A DNA stretch of 64,000 nt. Source: Anaeramoeba flamelloides. Taxonomy: Eukaryota; Metamonada; Anaeramoebidae. This document shows positions 24,557-35,700 of the stretch, piece after piece. The DNA lies in contig JANTQA010000063.1 of assembly GCA_027625915.1 (NCBI GenBank), positions 1,364,001 to 1,428,000 of the forward strand, given 5' to 3'. A program made the translations under genes and the position numbers. Numbering within the stretch: the stretch's first letter is position 1; each line of letters starts with the position of its first letter. The notes below the pieces were generated by a model. It was not told the origin of the DNA. It made no database searches and saw only the letters and a list, made by a program, of their open reading frames with translations.

Positions 24557-24609
24557 CTCTTTAATTGAAGTGTACAACTGTTCTGAGCAATTTTTCCACC
24601 AAAGTCCAT
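24557..24609 (-). other. candidate first exon of an unidentified gene
   Basis: ATG at 24609 followed by 17 codons (MDFGGKIAQNSCTLQLK) and a GTGAGA donor at 24556 in phase 2. The stretch has markedly less A/T bias than its surroundings. No downstream exon could be identified on the minus strand within the next few kilobases. Since introns of 3-6 kb occur in this window, a distant second exon is possible, but the call is weak. Confidence 0.3.
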
Positions 24610-26937
24610 CGAAGTCAACTCAATTGTTTAGAATCAAAAGAATTTTTGGTTGATTTCTTATCACATCTCTTCTGAACTTTGTTAAATTTTGGAAAATAAT
24701 AATAACAAAGTAAAAATGAAAAAAAATGAACAATTCGAAAAAAATAATGAAATGAGAAATTTGACTCTATTATTTTTTCAAAATTAAAAATTTTGCAAAA
24801 TAATTTTAATTCAAAAAAAAATATTTAGAATCCATTAATAAAACTTCACAATACAAGAAATTAAGTATGATATGTTAAAAAACATATTATTGTTGTACAT
24901 TTTGTATAATTGAATTAATATTAAGAAATAATTATTGAAATAAAAAATGCCCTATATTATTTGAAATAGCTTACATTGAAACCATTCTTTATTTTTATTG
25001 AAAATTTTCATATTTGTTCAAAAAATTTTCACTCTAATCTAAATTCAACATAAAATATTTAAAGCTCCCAAAATCAAATTTATCTTGGTTGACATACTTG
25101 TCACTTTATTTTATAATTGAAATATGTTTCGTAGATGAATATAAACCATTTTTTTAATAATTTTGACTCACTTTATCATGTTAATGAAAGTTTTTTGAGG
25201 GTTTATTCGATATTCTTATCAAAGAAAATAATTTTAATGCTCAGATCAAAAATATTTCTTTTTTCAATTTTTTTTTTTCTGTTTTTCTTTTTCTTTTTCT
25301 TTTTTTGAAAAATTTTTCTTTTTGTTTTTCTTTTCTTTTTTTGTTGTAAAAGATCAAGTGGAAAAAAAAAAGATCTTCGAAAAGACAAATAATCACTAAG
25401 AAAATTGAGACTATGTAATCTTGTTTAAAATGTTCAGAAATTATTAGCAAAAATTTTCTTGTTCAACTTTTTTTTATTGAAAGTTTAGTAATAAAAAATA
25501 TCAGAATGCTCTTTTCAAAAATGGTGACTCACTTTTTTTTAAGTTTTTGGTTTTATTTTTTTGATTTTTGAAATATCAAACTTTTTATATATTTAGAATG
25601 ATTTAAAAGCGAATTATAAACCACATTTAATCATTGGTTATTGTTGAATAATACAGTCAGTTCCACTTTTGAGACACCAACTTTCAATGAAATTTAAGCA
25701 ACAAAAAAATCTCAATTAAAGTATATTTTTTAGAATTTTTTTTTTCCACAAAAAAATTTGGCTTGAACTTGAATTCTGTAAATTAAATTGAGATTTTTCT
25801 TGTGCTTTGTATCTAGACGAAAGTTTATGTCATATAAGTAGAACGGAATGTGTTGTATGTATTATTTTTTTCAATTTATTATTACAGGTGTTTAACAATT
25901 TTTGAAAGGTGTTTATATTTTCAGATAAATTGAAAAATAAGTGTAATATGATATATAAAGAATCCCTTTTTGTTTTTTGTTTAAAGTAAAATTCCAATAA
26001 ATGTTTTTAAACAATTTAGTTTATTTTCGTATTATGTATTATTGTTCCTGGGATTTAACAGGAGAATTTTATTGGTAAAAGTGTTAAAGCGCTTTGTCAA
26101 ATTAATTAAACTTTGGAGTATTATATTACAAGAACTTCTATTGAAATTGGTCTTATTAGATTCCTAAAAGGGTTATTAATTTCTAAAATTATTTAAAAAA
26201 TTACCATATTTAAAAGTATTTTTGTATAGAATGTTGAACTTTTCTGGGTTCAATACATTCAGTTCTACTTTTATGGCATAAACTATCAAACAAAATTTAA
26301 ACTAAAAAAAAAATCCAAAAAAATGAAATACTAGTATTTGAATAATATCTGATAATTATTTTCAATTCATTTTCAATTTCCTTTTTCGAACAAAGTCACA
26401 ATTCACAACCTATTTCCTTCAAAACTCTATTTATTGAAGAAATTTATGAAAAGAAAGTGAAAATCTTGTCCCTTTTATAATTCAAATACTCGTATTTTGA
26501 CTTTTCTATCATTCACTCTTTATATACTATTAAATCGTTGTTATCTATTAAAGTATTATATTTCAATCCTCTCAAAACATAAAATTAGAATAGACCTTAA
26601 CTTACTTAAATTAAACATAACAATTGCTGATAAATCTTCCAAAATTCAAATTGTCTTTCAACCAAGGGAAATATTTAATTTGAGGATCCTTAATTCATTT
26701 TTCAAAACTCTGGAAACTTGCAAAAAAAACTCAAAAAAACAAAGGAAAAATACTTGTTCAAAATTAATTTATTAAAATTGAATATTGTAAACAAAAGAGT
26801 AATTTCGATTCTCATTTAAAATAAATGACTTCAAAAGATAAAAGACAAAACACAAATCACAAAACAGAAAAGACAAAGAAAAAAATGGCAAAAGAGCAAG
26901 TGAATAAATCTAGTATTTGATCAAAGCAAGATAGCTT
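24610..26937. other. intergenic, mostly simple AT-rich sequence
   Basis: It contains family E elements (25657-25857 and a half copy at 26254-26335) and an open frame at 26497-26775 (92 codons, first codon not ATG) with no recognised homology. Nothing else identifiable. Confidence 0.5.
25657..25857. mobile_element. MITE family E, copy 1
   Basis: About 200 bp palindrome-like element. It begins ACAGTCAGTTCCACTTTTGA and has an internal inverted pair AAAAAAATCTCAATTAAAG against AAATTGAGATTTTTCTTG. Related to 50130-50333, which is much better preserved. Confidence 0.6.
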
Positions 26938-27933
26938 TTAAAATTTATAAATGGTTTTCGCATTTTGTCTAATTTGTGAGTAAGCTTCCTCTTTTTCAAT
27001 TTCCTTAAGCTCAGCAATTTTGTTGATGATCCAAGGGATTCTCCCTGGGTGGGCAACTTTCCCTCTAAATGGGACGGGGCCCATAAAGGGACCGTCTGTT
27101 TCCGACAAGATCCGATCTAAAGGTACAATTTTGACTGCCTCCCGTATTGGGTCACAACTTTTTCCCTTAAAAGTAATGATTCCTGTAAATCCGACGTACA
27201 GGTTTGGGAAGTGATCCAGCATTTGACGAAGAAAGGTGTTTGAGCTTGTGAAGCAATGGAGGTGAATCAAATGCTCTTGGGGCACGTGCTCTTTCATGAT
27301 CCTGAGGGTGTCTTCTTCGGCCTCCCGTGAATGAAGGACAATTGGCTTGTCTAACGAGACGGCTATTTTGATCTGCTTAATAAAGACCTCCTGCTGCGTG
27401 TGTTTTGGCGAGTGCATGTAATGGTAATCAAGCCCAATTTCGCCAACGGCAACAACCTTGTCCAATTTTGAATACTTTATTATCTTTTTTTCCAGTCTGT
27501 TTGTATAATCCTTTGCGTTGTGTGGGTGCACACCAAACGATAACCTAATTTCGTCAGTTTCAAAATTTAAAAAGGAATGAACTTCTGTAAACGTTTCTGG
27601 CTCACAGCCAATAATTAACATTCCTTCAAAGCCTTCTGGAAATTCAAGCTTGTTTTTAATCTCCTCGTACGTTTTGTCTGTGTGTGTAATCTTTAATTTT
27701 TTCAGAATCATTTCTAAATGACAATGTGTGTCGACATAAGGGAAGTTTGTTGTAAGTGTTTTGCTTGTTTGTTGTTTTTTTTTTTTGCTGGTATTATTGT
27801 TCTTATTATTTCTGTTATTATTCTTGTTATTATTTTTGTTATTTTTTTTTTTATTATTTGTTTGATTATTTGTTTTCTTGTTCGTTTTCTTGTTCGTTTG
27901 TTGAACGGTTTGCTTATTGGTTTTTTGGCTCAT
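26938..27933 (-). CDS. TATDN2: TatD-family metal-dependent DNase (TATDN2-type)
   Basis: Intronless, 331 residues, ATG at 27933. Residues 1-60 are a Gln/Asn/Lys/Thr low-complexity extension. The rest is a complete TatD TIM-barrel amidohydrolase-type nuclease. Metal and catalytic ligands are all present: His70 and His72 (VDTHCHLEM), Glu165 (GEIGLDYHY), His201 (PIVLHSREAEED), His226 (HLHCFTSS) and Asp280 (SETDGPFMG). The spacing and local sequence (AVSLDKPIVLHSREAEEDTL, then FPNLYVGFTGIITF) are closest to animal TATDN2 and the bacterial TatD/YcfH type. TatD enzymes are 3'-5' exonucleases acting on damaged or apoptotic DNA and RNA; which role applies here is unknown. GC is clearly raised over the barrel region, whereas the N-terminal extension is encoded by simple AAC/AAT/AAA repeats. 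The domain is intact, so an active enzyme is likely. Confidence 0.93.
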   Translation of the reverse strand: MSQKTNKQTVQQTNKKTNKKTNNQTNNKKKNNKNNNKNNNRNNKNNNTSKKKKQQTSKTLTTNFPYVDTHCHLEMILKKLKITHTDKTYEEIKNKLEFPEGFEGMLIIGCEPETFTEVHSFLNFETDEIRLSFGVHPHNAKDYTNRLEKKIIKYSKLDKVVAVGEIGLDYHYMHSPKHTQQEVFIKQIKIAVSLDKPIVLHSREAEEDTLRIMKEHVPQEHLIHLHCFTSSNTFLRQMLDHFPNLYVGFTGIITFKGKSCDPIREAVKIVPLDRILSETDGPFMGPVPFRGKVAHPGRIPWIINKIAELKEIEKEEAYSQIRQNAKTIYKF

Positions 27934-28611
27934 TGCAATTTGTACAATCTAAAGTATTATGAAAAAAAAATGAACTTTCGAATCCATTTTTTTTTTTAAC
28001 TGGTTATTTGATTATGGTTGAACACAAATTTGTTTGAAATATGAAATTGGAAAGATTACAAAATATTTTCCAACTTAAAAATCTTAAATACAAGAGACCA
28101 AATCCTATTTATTTTCAATCACGTCATTAAAATAATTATTTTTTGTACATAGCCTCAAAGAAAAATTAGATCTATTACTTGAAAAGAACAATAAACTGAA
28201 CCAAGTCAAGTTTTTGGTTTCTCTCATTGCCAAAACAAAAAATAAATCTTTACATGTAAGTAGTCTTTGCCAAATTCGGTTTTTATGAACATTTGAATAA
28301 TAGAAGGGAAAATATTTTCGCTTCCTTTTCCTTATTTTTCTTGAATAAATCGAGATCTTTGAAAGGAAATAGGTTGCAATTTGTGTTTCTCTTTTATTTG
28401 AAATAGGAAAAAGAAAAGTATGTAAAAATTATTAGTCTTTATAATTCAAATTTCAGAAGAGAATATTTAATACTACTTTTTAATTTTTTTGTGTGAAACA
28501 GTTATTTTCAACCTAAATCGTTCTTAAATTTGTTAATTATTCTGTCTAACGTATTTTCATGATTGTTTTATGATAGACTACTTATACCTTCAAATCTGTA
28601 CATTACCATTC

Positions 28612-29074
28612 GCGAAAAAAAGTGAAATAGGGAAAAAAAGTGAAACTGGAAAAAAAGGGAAATATAGCCTTTAATTGGGACATTAATAGAACCTAAAAAA
28701 TGAAAAGTATAATCAATAAAAAAAAAGAAACCAATTAACTTCAAATAATAATCCATGATATTATTTTCAATCAACCCATCAAATACAATTAAAATCTACT
28801 TGACTTATCTAAATTATTGATGTGGTTTTGGAGATCTCCTAAAATATTCAATTTTTTCAACATATTTTGAATAATTGATCAATCAATGAAGAACCTGCAC
28901 TAAAGGATATAATTAAAAAAACTATTATTGAGCTTAATCTCTTCATTTTGTTTTTATTTATTAATTTATTCTTTTTTTAATTGATCATACTTTTAATTTT
29001 CAGGTTCTATTGAGGTTCCCAATTAAAAACTTTATTTCCCTTTTTTTCCAGTTTCACTTTTTTTCCACAATAGT
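28612..29074. mobile_element. MITE family D, copy 1
   Basis: About 460 bp. The ends are inverted repeats built on GAAAAAAAGTGAAA (left) and TTTCACTTTTTTTCCACAA (right), with the inner pair TTTAATTGGGACATTAATAG against GGTTCCCAATTAAAAACT. Same family as 43331-43780 and the split copy at 52297-53244. Confidence 0.75.
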
Positions 29075-30239
29075 TGGTTCTTTTTTCACCTGATCCCATT
29101 AATAATTGTATCTAATAACATGAAATTTATAAAGAAACCAAGTTAAACCATCACACTGTTATTCTATTTCACACTTTTAATTGTGAGTATAAAGTCAAGT
29201 TTAACTTCAACAACCAAGAAGTCTGAATAAAAAATCAAAATGTATCTGAAAAAAATACTAAAAGATCTTAAGGGAGTAACTACATCATAAGACCTCAGAA
29301 AAATTTGTGAGAGATGAGATAAGAGTATTTTTTTTTTTAGTGATGTGTGATCCTAGATTCTCTAATATTTTTTTTATGTAATGTTAAACAATAAAAAAAA
29401 AGAGATTATATGGATAAAATAGTTGTGATTTTTTTTTTTTTTTATTTAAATAAACTTAATTCCAAAAATTTGGGCACATTGAAAACAGTCGAAAGAATAA
29501 CATCAATACCATACTTTACATTCAATATGGGAATATTTTTGATTTTATAAACTATTTCATTTTTTGTGTTTTTTGTTTTTATTTTCATTTCCTTTTTAAC
29601 GAGTTACGAAATCTGTTTTGTTAGATCTGGAATTTTTTTTTCAATGGTTGATAGAATGTTAGTGTTGGGTTTGTAAAATAGAAAAATTACATACAATTGG
29701 TCCAATTATGTCTAATCTTTTGATTGATCAACAATTGTTGGTGTAATTTCAACAAATTTACCAATATATTTTTTGTTCAGCTCGTTTCATTATTTTGGAC
29801 ACACAGGGTTTTGATTTTTTTGTTTTATATTGTTCTTTTTTATTCAGATGGAAATGATTACGCATAAAAAAATTAATACTATGTTACTTAAAGGTGATTT
29901 AATATTAAGTTTGGAAAAATATAATAAATTGAGTTTTTGCTTGCCAATTTTTGATATTAGATGTGTCCAAATTTTTGGAATGGTGTTTAGTTATTTTTTT
30001 TTGAGAGTAGATAATTTTAGATTCTTAGAATAAAACTTATAGTCATTTTCTTGTTCAAAATTTGATAGAATATAATCATATTCACTTCTCCAATTCCACT
30101 AAATTCATCTATTTAAAATCCTAACGAGTAATAGTTTATGGGATAATTATTATTTTTTGGAATCCTTCTAGCTTTTTAAGCCCGATTCGTGTTTTGTTTT
30201 GTGATTCTCTCGATTGTAATATTACTATTTGTTTCAAAA

Positions 30240-30435
30240 TAAATGGAACAAATTTTTCATTCAGCTTTCCAAAAAAAATTTCTTTTATAAATCAGGCTAA
30301 CCTTTCAAATTTTTAAATCTGAAAAGAAGCGTTGGAATTAATCATTTCTCTTTTGAATAATTGGGATTTTTGATGAGCTTTAATTCTTGAGATATGTGTT
30401 TTTTTTGAAAGCTGAATGAAAATTTTGATCTTTTT
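30240..30435. mobile_element. MITE family L, copy 2
   Basis: About 195 bp with inverted-repeat ends TTTTTCATTCAGCTTTCCAA and TTGAAAGCTGAATGAAAATT. No coding capacity. Confidence 0.7.
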
Positions 30436-31082
30436 AAACTAAATTCATTAATCCCAAATATCACTGATAAAAAAATATTTCATATTGCTTTTTGGTTTAA
30501 TGATTAAAAAAATGATGAAAAAAGATGAACAAAAAATAAAAAATGAAAAAATTCAATTTCACAATAGAATGTTGAGATAAGGACAAAAGCTAAGTCATTC
30601 AGCATTTTAAACACTATTTTAAGAAATTCAGCACAACATTTTATTGTGGTAATTTCTTTGAGATTTTTGAAAAAAAAATTTAAAAAATCTAATGAATCAA
30701 GTACTTTAAATAATATCAATCAATGAGCTACAACCAAAGTAAAAAATGTTATTTTCTGATCGTTTTCAAAATTGCATTAAAGTGAAAAATTTTCCTTTAT
30801 CGTGTCTACACCCTTAAAGGAAATTCTAAATCTATTCTTTGTTCAAAACCGATCTAATAAGATCCAAGAACATAATCCGAAAAAAAGATTAATTAAAAAG
30901 GTTTGTTCTAATTAAATCAATATTAGCTCGTACTATAAAACAATTCAAATTTCAAGAGAATGTCAAAACGATAACTAAATTGAAAAAAAAGTGAAACTGC
31001 GATAAAACTAATGATTAAAATAAATTGCATGGTTAGAACTTTAATTAGAAATAGGCTGTTAATTGAAAAATAATAAAATCAA

Positions 31083-31265
31083 AAATTTTTGCTCAACTTA
31101 CCAAAAAAAATCTATTCCCAAGAATAAAAACAAATCACCAAAGCTCCAATTCAGAAAAAGGAAATTAATAATTAAGCTTCTTTTAAGAATAAAAAAATTT
31201 GTAATGATACATGATCATATTCGCTCTTTTTTTTGAAAAGCTATATGAATATTTTATTTCCTTTA
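31083..31265. mobile_element. MITE family L, copy 3 (worn)
   Basis: Ends AATTTTTGCTCAACTTACCA and TTGAAAAGCTATATGAATAT are diverged versions of the family L inverted repeats. It lies just upstream of the lysine-rich kinase-like gene and may form part of its 5' region. Confidence 0.5.
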
Positions 31266-31366
31266 TTTTGTAACAAATCGTTTCTATACGAGTTAGAACT
31301 CACTTCAATATATTCAAAGGTACTTTGAGGGATTGTTAACATTTTTTTTAATTTAAAAACTCTGTG

Positions 31367-34126
31367 ATGAGTAAAAAAAAATATAGAAAAAAAAAAGACT
31401 CTTCTAGTCTAGGAACAACAAACGAAGAATCCCCTTTTTCAGATGAGTCTTTTGACAAAAAAAAAAAAAAAAGACGAAAATCGAAGAAAAAAGAACAAAA
31501 ATTGAAATTAAGAAAAGTGAAAAAAAAAGACAAAAAAAAAAAGAAAAAGAAGGAAAAAAAATTGGTTCTAAAAAAAAAGAAAAAAGAAAATAAAAACAAA
31601 AAAAAAAAAAGGAAGAAGAATGAGAATGAGAAGGGATCAAGAAAAAGGCAAAAGAAAAAGAAAAAGAAGAAGAAAAAATTTAAAAGGATTAAAAAAAGAA
31701 GGATGAACTCTACTTCTAGTTCGGGTTATTACACAGATACAACATATGTCACAAACAAGAAAAAATCTTATAAGAAGAAAAGGATTAAGTTACGAAACAA
31801 AAACTCTAAAAAAAAGAACATTTATTACAAAAAGAAAAAGGAATATAAAAAAGATCAAAAAAACAAGAAAAAACAAAAGGAAAAGAAACAATACAAAGAA
31901 TACAAAAAAAAAAAATTGCAAAGAAAGAAAGACAAAAAGAAAATTAAGAAGAGAAAAAAAGAGAAGAATAAAAAAAACAAGAATAAAAAACCAAAAATGC
32001 TATCTAATAGACCTCAAAGGCATTCCATTTCTGGGGCTTTTTATCATTTGAATACAAACAAAATACAAATGAAAAAAAAAATGAAAAAAAAAAAGAAAAA
32101 AAAAATGAAAAATGAAAAGAAAAAAAAAAAGAAAAAACAAAAGAAAAATAAAAAGAAAAAACATCCAACCACAAACAAAAAAAAAATAAATGTTAACCCA
32201 AAAAAAAAAAGTGAACAAGATTTGCAGATACAAAGAAACTACTACTTACAAAGAATGCGCATTTTTAAAATCTGCTTTTTAATTTCTGAAAACAACCAAG
32301 AGATCACTCAACAAATTTTACAAAATCTCGGAAAATTAATAAAACAAATTTTGACCAATTATAAGCATATCAAGAACCATTCCAATAAAAATAAATTGAA
32401 AGACAAAACAAAAAAAGTAAATGTGGAAATAGCTATTATTATAAACCGCCATATTGATAAAAAAACAGATGAGCCTATTCCTCATATAGCATTTACACAA
32501 TCCTACACGAAAATCATGAATTTTTTGAAAAACTTAGATTTCAAATCTCCTCTTGAGAATAAAAGCAATCAGAAAAATGCTGAGGAAAAATACAATTTGA
32601 ATGATTGGGTTAGTTTTTATCAAGTCAATTTATTAGAATGGGGAAATTATGGGAATTTATTAATGCACATTCATGGTAATAAGTCATATTATTATGTGAA
32701 CGAAAAAAACACAAATTTTTTATTAGAAACCATAATAGAGACCCTATTTACAAAGAAGATTGATTATTACTTTTGGAGGACCTCAAATATTTTTGACAAC
32801 CATTTAAAGCAGTTATATAAAAAAATAACTCAAAAAGTTAAGGATGACAATATCATGAAAATTATTGATTATTCAGACCAAAAGGATTTTGAAAAAATGA
32901 CTTTAAAAATATGTAAATGTTTCCAATTTGGTCAAAATCCTTTAAGGATTAAACAAAAAGGTACTTTTTCCCAAGGGATTAGACCTCGATCTTTAATAAG
33001 GCATCATACGAACCCAAGAGAGGAACGCTCAAATAAAAAATTAAAGTACACAAGCACACATAAACATAACAACAAACAGAAACACAAAAATAAGATTCAA
33101 AGCAACATCGAACAGAAAAAGCATACCAAAAACTTTCATGCCAACCAAACCCAAATACGAAAATTACATAATGTTCAAAAAGATTCATGGTATGACTTTA
33201 GTAATGCAGAGGTATATATTATTGATCGAAAATTTACTAATTATGATTCGTGTGTGAAAAAAGAAGGTGCATCTCATTTTAAATTATATGAAAAAAAGGA
33301 CTTTTCAATAACAAAAAAGGCGCAAATAATGGGGAAATCAAAGAATATCTATTTTCTACAAGATAATTTTGGGAGAATATTCATCGGCAAGGTTTGGAAA
33401 ACGACAAAACATTCAAATGAAATGATAAAATTGTGTCAGCAAGAGCTAGTAATCCAATACATTGCAAAAAAAACTGTTAACCGCTTTTTATCAAAATCGC
33501 CATTGAAAAGCGTAGATGTACTTGAACAATTTTTTGTCATTTTTCCAAAATGGAAAAGATCGAATGTCTTTTTATGTGAACCTTATTATGGGGTTACAAA
33601 ATTTATCCATTTTAATAACACGTTGAGGGATCAACTTGATTTTGAAAAATATACATCAGTTTATGGCTTTATGCATTTTTCTTTGGTAAATTCTGGGAAC
33701 AAATTATTATTTGATGATTTAAAAGGTTGGATTTATAAAGATAAAAGTTATTTATTCACAAGTCCAATAATTCATTCTGAAAGCTTAGAGAATGTAAATA
33801 CGAAAACAAAAAAAACAGAATATAAAGATGAAAATTCAATAACAATTTTGAATCCATGTGTAAAGTTTAATTCTCTTGATAAACACAATGCTGGGATCAA
33901 ATATTTTAAAAGTTGTCATAAATGTAGCCAAGTCTGTTCTAATTTGGGTTATCAGAAAAAAAACCTATTAAATTACAACACAATTTATAGAAATGAATTG
34001 TTTTTCTTATTTTGTTCTAATATTTATTGTTCCAATATAGTAGATGTTAAAAGTGAGAGGTTTATAAAAAAGGTTATTAATAACAAAGAACCTAATTTTT
34101 TTTGTTCCACTTGCCAACATAATTGA
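31367..34126 (+). CDS. lysine-rich protein with vWA-like and degenerate alpha-kinase domains
   Basis: Uninterrupted 919-residue frame, ATG at 31367. Residues 1 to about 290 are extremely lysine-rich and encoded by runs of AAA. Residues about 298-510 resemble the vWA domain of Dictyostelium VwkA-type kinases: a start FKICFLIS, FTQSYTKIMNFLKNLDF, a WGNYGNLLMHIHGNKSYYY block matching the 'DAPcHG..Y' region, and IDYYFWRTSN. The MIDAS DxSxS motif is not visible. After a basic linker, residues about 616-860 match the alpha-kinase (MHCK/EF2K) fold: NIYFLQDNFGRIFIGKVWK with the ATP-site Lys, QELVIQYIAKK, FLCEPYYGVTKFIHFNN, GFMHFSLVNSGNKLLFDD, and the zinc module IKYFKSCHKCSQVCSNLGY. The usual D-x-Q-G is DDLKG, the LTDP metal-binding Asp is replaced (FTSP), and the Gly-rich GxGNxG loop is missing. 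I infer a pseudokinase with an intact zinc-stabilised core. The C terminus adds two more Cys pairs (FCSNIYC, FFCSTCQ). Confidence 0.8.
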   Translation: MSKKKYRKKKDSSSLGTTNEESPFSDESFDKKKKKRRKSKKKEQKLKLRKVKKKDKKKKKKKEKKLVLKKKKKENKNKKKKRKKNENEKGSRKRQKKKKKKKKKFKRIKKRRMNSTSSSGYYTDTTYVTNKKKSYKKKRIKLRNKNSKKKNIYYKKKKEYKKDQKNKKKQKEKKQYKEYKKKKLQRKKDKKKIKKRKKEKNKKNKNKKPKMLSNRPQRHSISGAFYHLNTNKIQMKKKMKKKKKKKMKNEKKKKKKKQKKNKKKKHPTTNKKKINVNPKKKSEQDLQIQRNYYLQRMRIFKICFLISENNQEITQQILQNLGKLIKQILTNYKHIKNHSNKNKLKDKTKKVNVEIAIIINRHIDKKTDEPIPHIAFTQSYTKIMNFLKNLDFKSPLENKSNQKNAEEKYNLNDWVSFYQVNLLEWGNYGNLLMHIHGNKSYYYVNEKNTNFLLETIIETLFTKKIDYYFWRTSNIFDNHLKQLYKKITQKVKDDNIMKIIDYSDQKDFEKMTLKICKCFQFGQNPLRIKQKGTFSQGIRPRSLIRHHTNPREERSNKKLKYTSTHKHNNKQKHKNKIQSNIEQKKHTKNFHANQTQIRKLHNVQKDSWYDFSNAEVYIIDRKFTNYDSCVKKEGASHFKLYEKKDFSITKKAQIMGKSKNIYFLQDNFGRIFIGKVWKTTKHSNEMIKLCQQELVIQYIAKKTVNRFLSKSPLKSVDVLEQFFVIFPKWKRSNVFLCEPYYGVTKFIHFNNTLRDQLDFEKYTSVYGFMHFSLVNSGNKLLFDDLKGWIYKDKSYLFTSPIIHSESLENVNTKTKKTEYKDENSITILNPCVKFNSLDKHNAGIKYFKSCHKCSQVCSNLGYQKKNLLNYNTIYRNELFFLFCSNIYCSNIVDVKSERFIKKVINNKEPNFFCSTCQHN

Positions 34127-34846
34127 TAAATTTGTTGTTGTGGAAAAAGTGTGAAATAAAACTTGAAGACACTAAAACCTACATTTTTAAAAAAGAAATT
34201 TTCATGGTTAATGATTGATTTTACTATTTTATTAAAAAGGACCATATATTTTACAATTTATTAACCAAACCAGTAAAGTTACTTTATTAAGTTTTACATT
34301 TCAACTTTATAGATAGGGTATATCTTGAAAGTTCAGTTTTTTATATTAATAAGATTTTTTTTTTTAAATTATCTTTTTTTTTTTTTATTATTTTTATATT
34401 TTTTAATAAAAGTATATTTATTTTTTGCAATTTTGTCAAATACTGTTAACAAAAATTCAATTACAAGATAGTAATTGACAATATTAACGAAAGTTCGAGT
34501 GAAGAATTGAAAAATTGTATCGGAATTTCGATTCATTTCCAGTTATACCAGTTCTGTTCAGTTTTGTTCGATTGTCTAAGTCAAGTCCAATTTGTTCAAG
34601 ATCTCATTCAGTAAAGTTTAATTGGTTTAAGATCTAATCCAAAACAAGATTATTATTATTATTTCCTTTAAGCTCTGATAAACACCTAAAAGAAAAAAGA
34701 GGAGTAAATGAAATAACTTAAAAAAGGGAAATTTAGAAAAAGTAAAACGTCACAAACAATCAATAATTAATGAATTATTTTTTCCCTTTTTATTTTTTAT
34801 AATTTAAATGGCTGTATTAGATTATTAATATATTATCCTTATATAA

Positions 34847-34957
<111 letters not shown>

Positions 34958-35339
34958 GGTATATAAAAGTACTATTTTTTTTTAGAAATTTACAAATAAT
35001 CATGATAATTTTAAAAATTATCCAAAAATTTATAATGAATCCAAATATTGTTAAAAATTTAAAATTAAAACAGTTATAAGAGATATAATATTTATGAATT
35101 TATTAAGTGAAAGAGAAATAATTGAAAAAAAAAAATCAAAGAAGTAAAAGATATTTTTAAAAAATAAAAATTATTTTTAACCAAAAAAAAAAAAACAATT
35201 TATTGAGTAAAAAAACATATTTCAAAATCAATATACACCATTTCTATATTTGATAGATTAGTTATCATGAATCTGACAAACAAAAATATTTCCACACAAT
35301 AAATGATTGGATAAATAAAAAAGTTACAAAATTTTTTAA

Positions 35340-35700
35340 AATCAACCCACATTCTTCAAAAATGATAAATAAAATTGAAGCAACTCTTGACCAAGTCAGA
35401 ATCTCAAATTACAAAAGAAGAGATCAACTTGAAAAAAATACAAACTTTTGTGATGGATACTTGAGTAAATTAAAATTTTCCAAAAGAAAATAAAGATAAT
35501 GAAAATTTTAATTGGAAATAGATAAACTACAGCCAATAAATATAAATCTAAACAATTTAGAGAAAATCTAATAATATACCATTATAGGTGGAAAGGTCAA
35601 GAATTTTTAGAAATTATTAAATAAAATAATATTAACAATAATAATTGTTTCGTAAAGTATATTAAAGTGCTGTGAAGTGTCCTAGAAAACATAGCTTGTC
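35340..35700 (+). mobile_element. family K fragment (retroelement-like), copy 1
   Basis: On the plus strand it aligns with the minus strand of 40760-41215 and 55035-55515. Conceptual pieces such as YRWKGQEFLEIIK parallel YGWKDQEYLKIIR in the 55 kb copy, so the family once encoded protein. All copies are decayed. Because the 55 kb copy follows a LINE reverse-transcriptase fossil in the same orientation, this is probably the 3' part of that LINE family. Confidence 0.4.

Larger units (their letters stand above)
27934..31366. other. intergenic region with scattered MITEs
   Basis: It holds family D (28612-29074), a family A remnant near 29700-29775, and family L copies at 30240-30435 and 31083-31265. 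An open frame at 29830-30033 is discussed under rejected items. The remainder is AT-rich with no visible gene. Confidence 0.55.

Noticed and set aside
26497-26775. 92-codon open frame between TatD and an upstream MITE
   Set aside because: The first codon is not ATG, there is no recognised motif, and it lies beside a half copy of family E. Kept only as unsupported.
29830-30033. Open frame with faint Sm/LSm resemblance (LLKGDLILSLEKYNKLSF and FFLRVDNFRFLE)
   Set aside because: The Sm motifs are imperfect, the Gly of the second Sm motif is Val, the leading sequence is a family A remnant and the spacing is wrong. Chance in AT-rich DNA is more likely.
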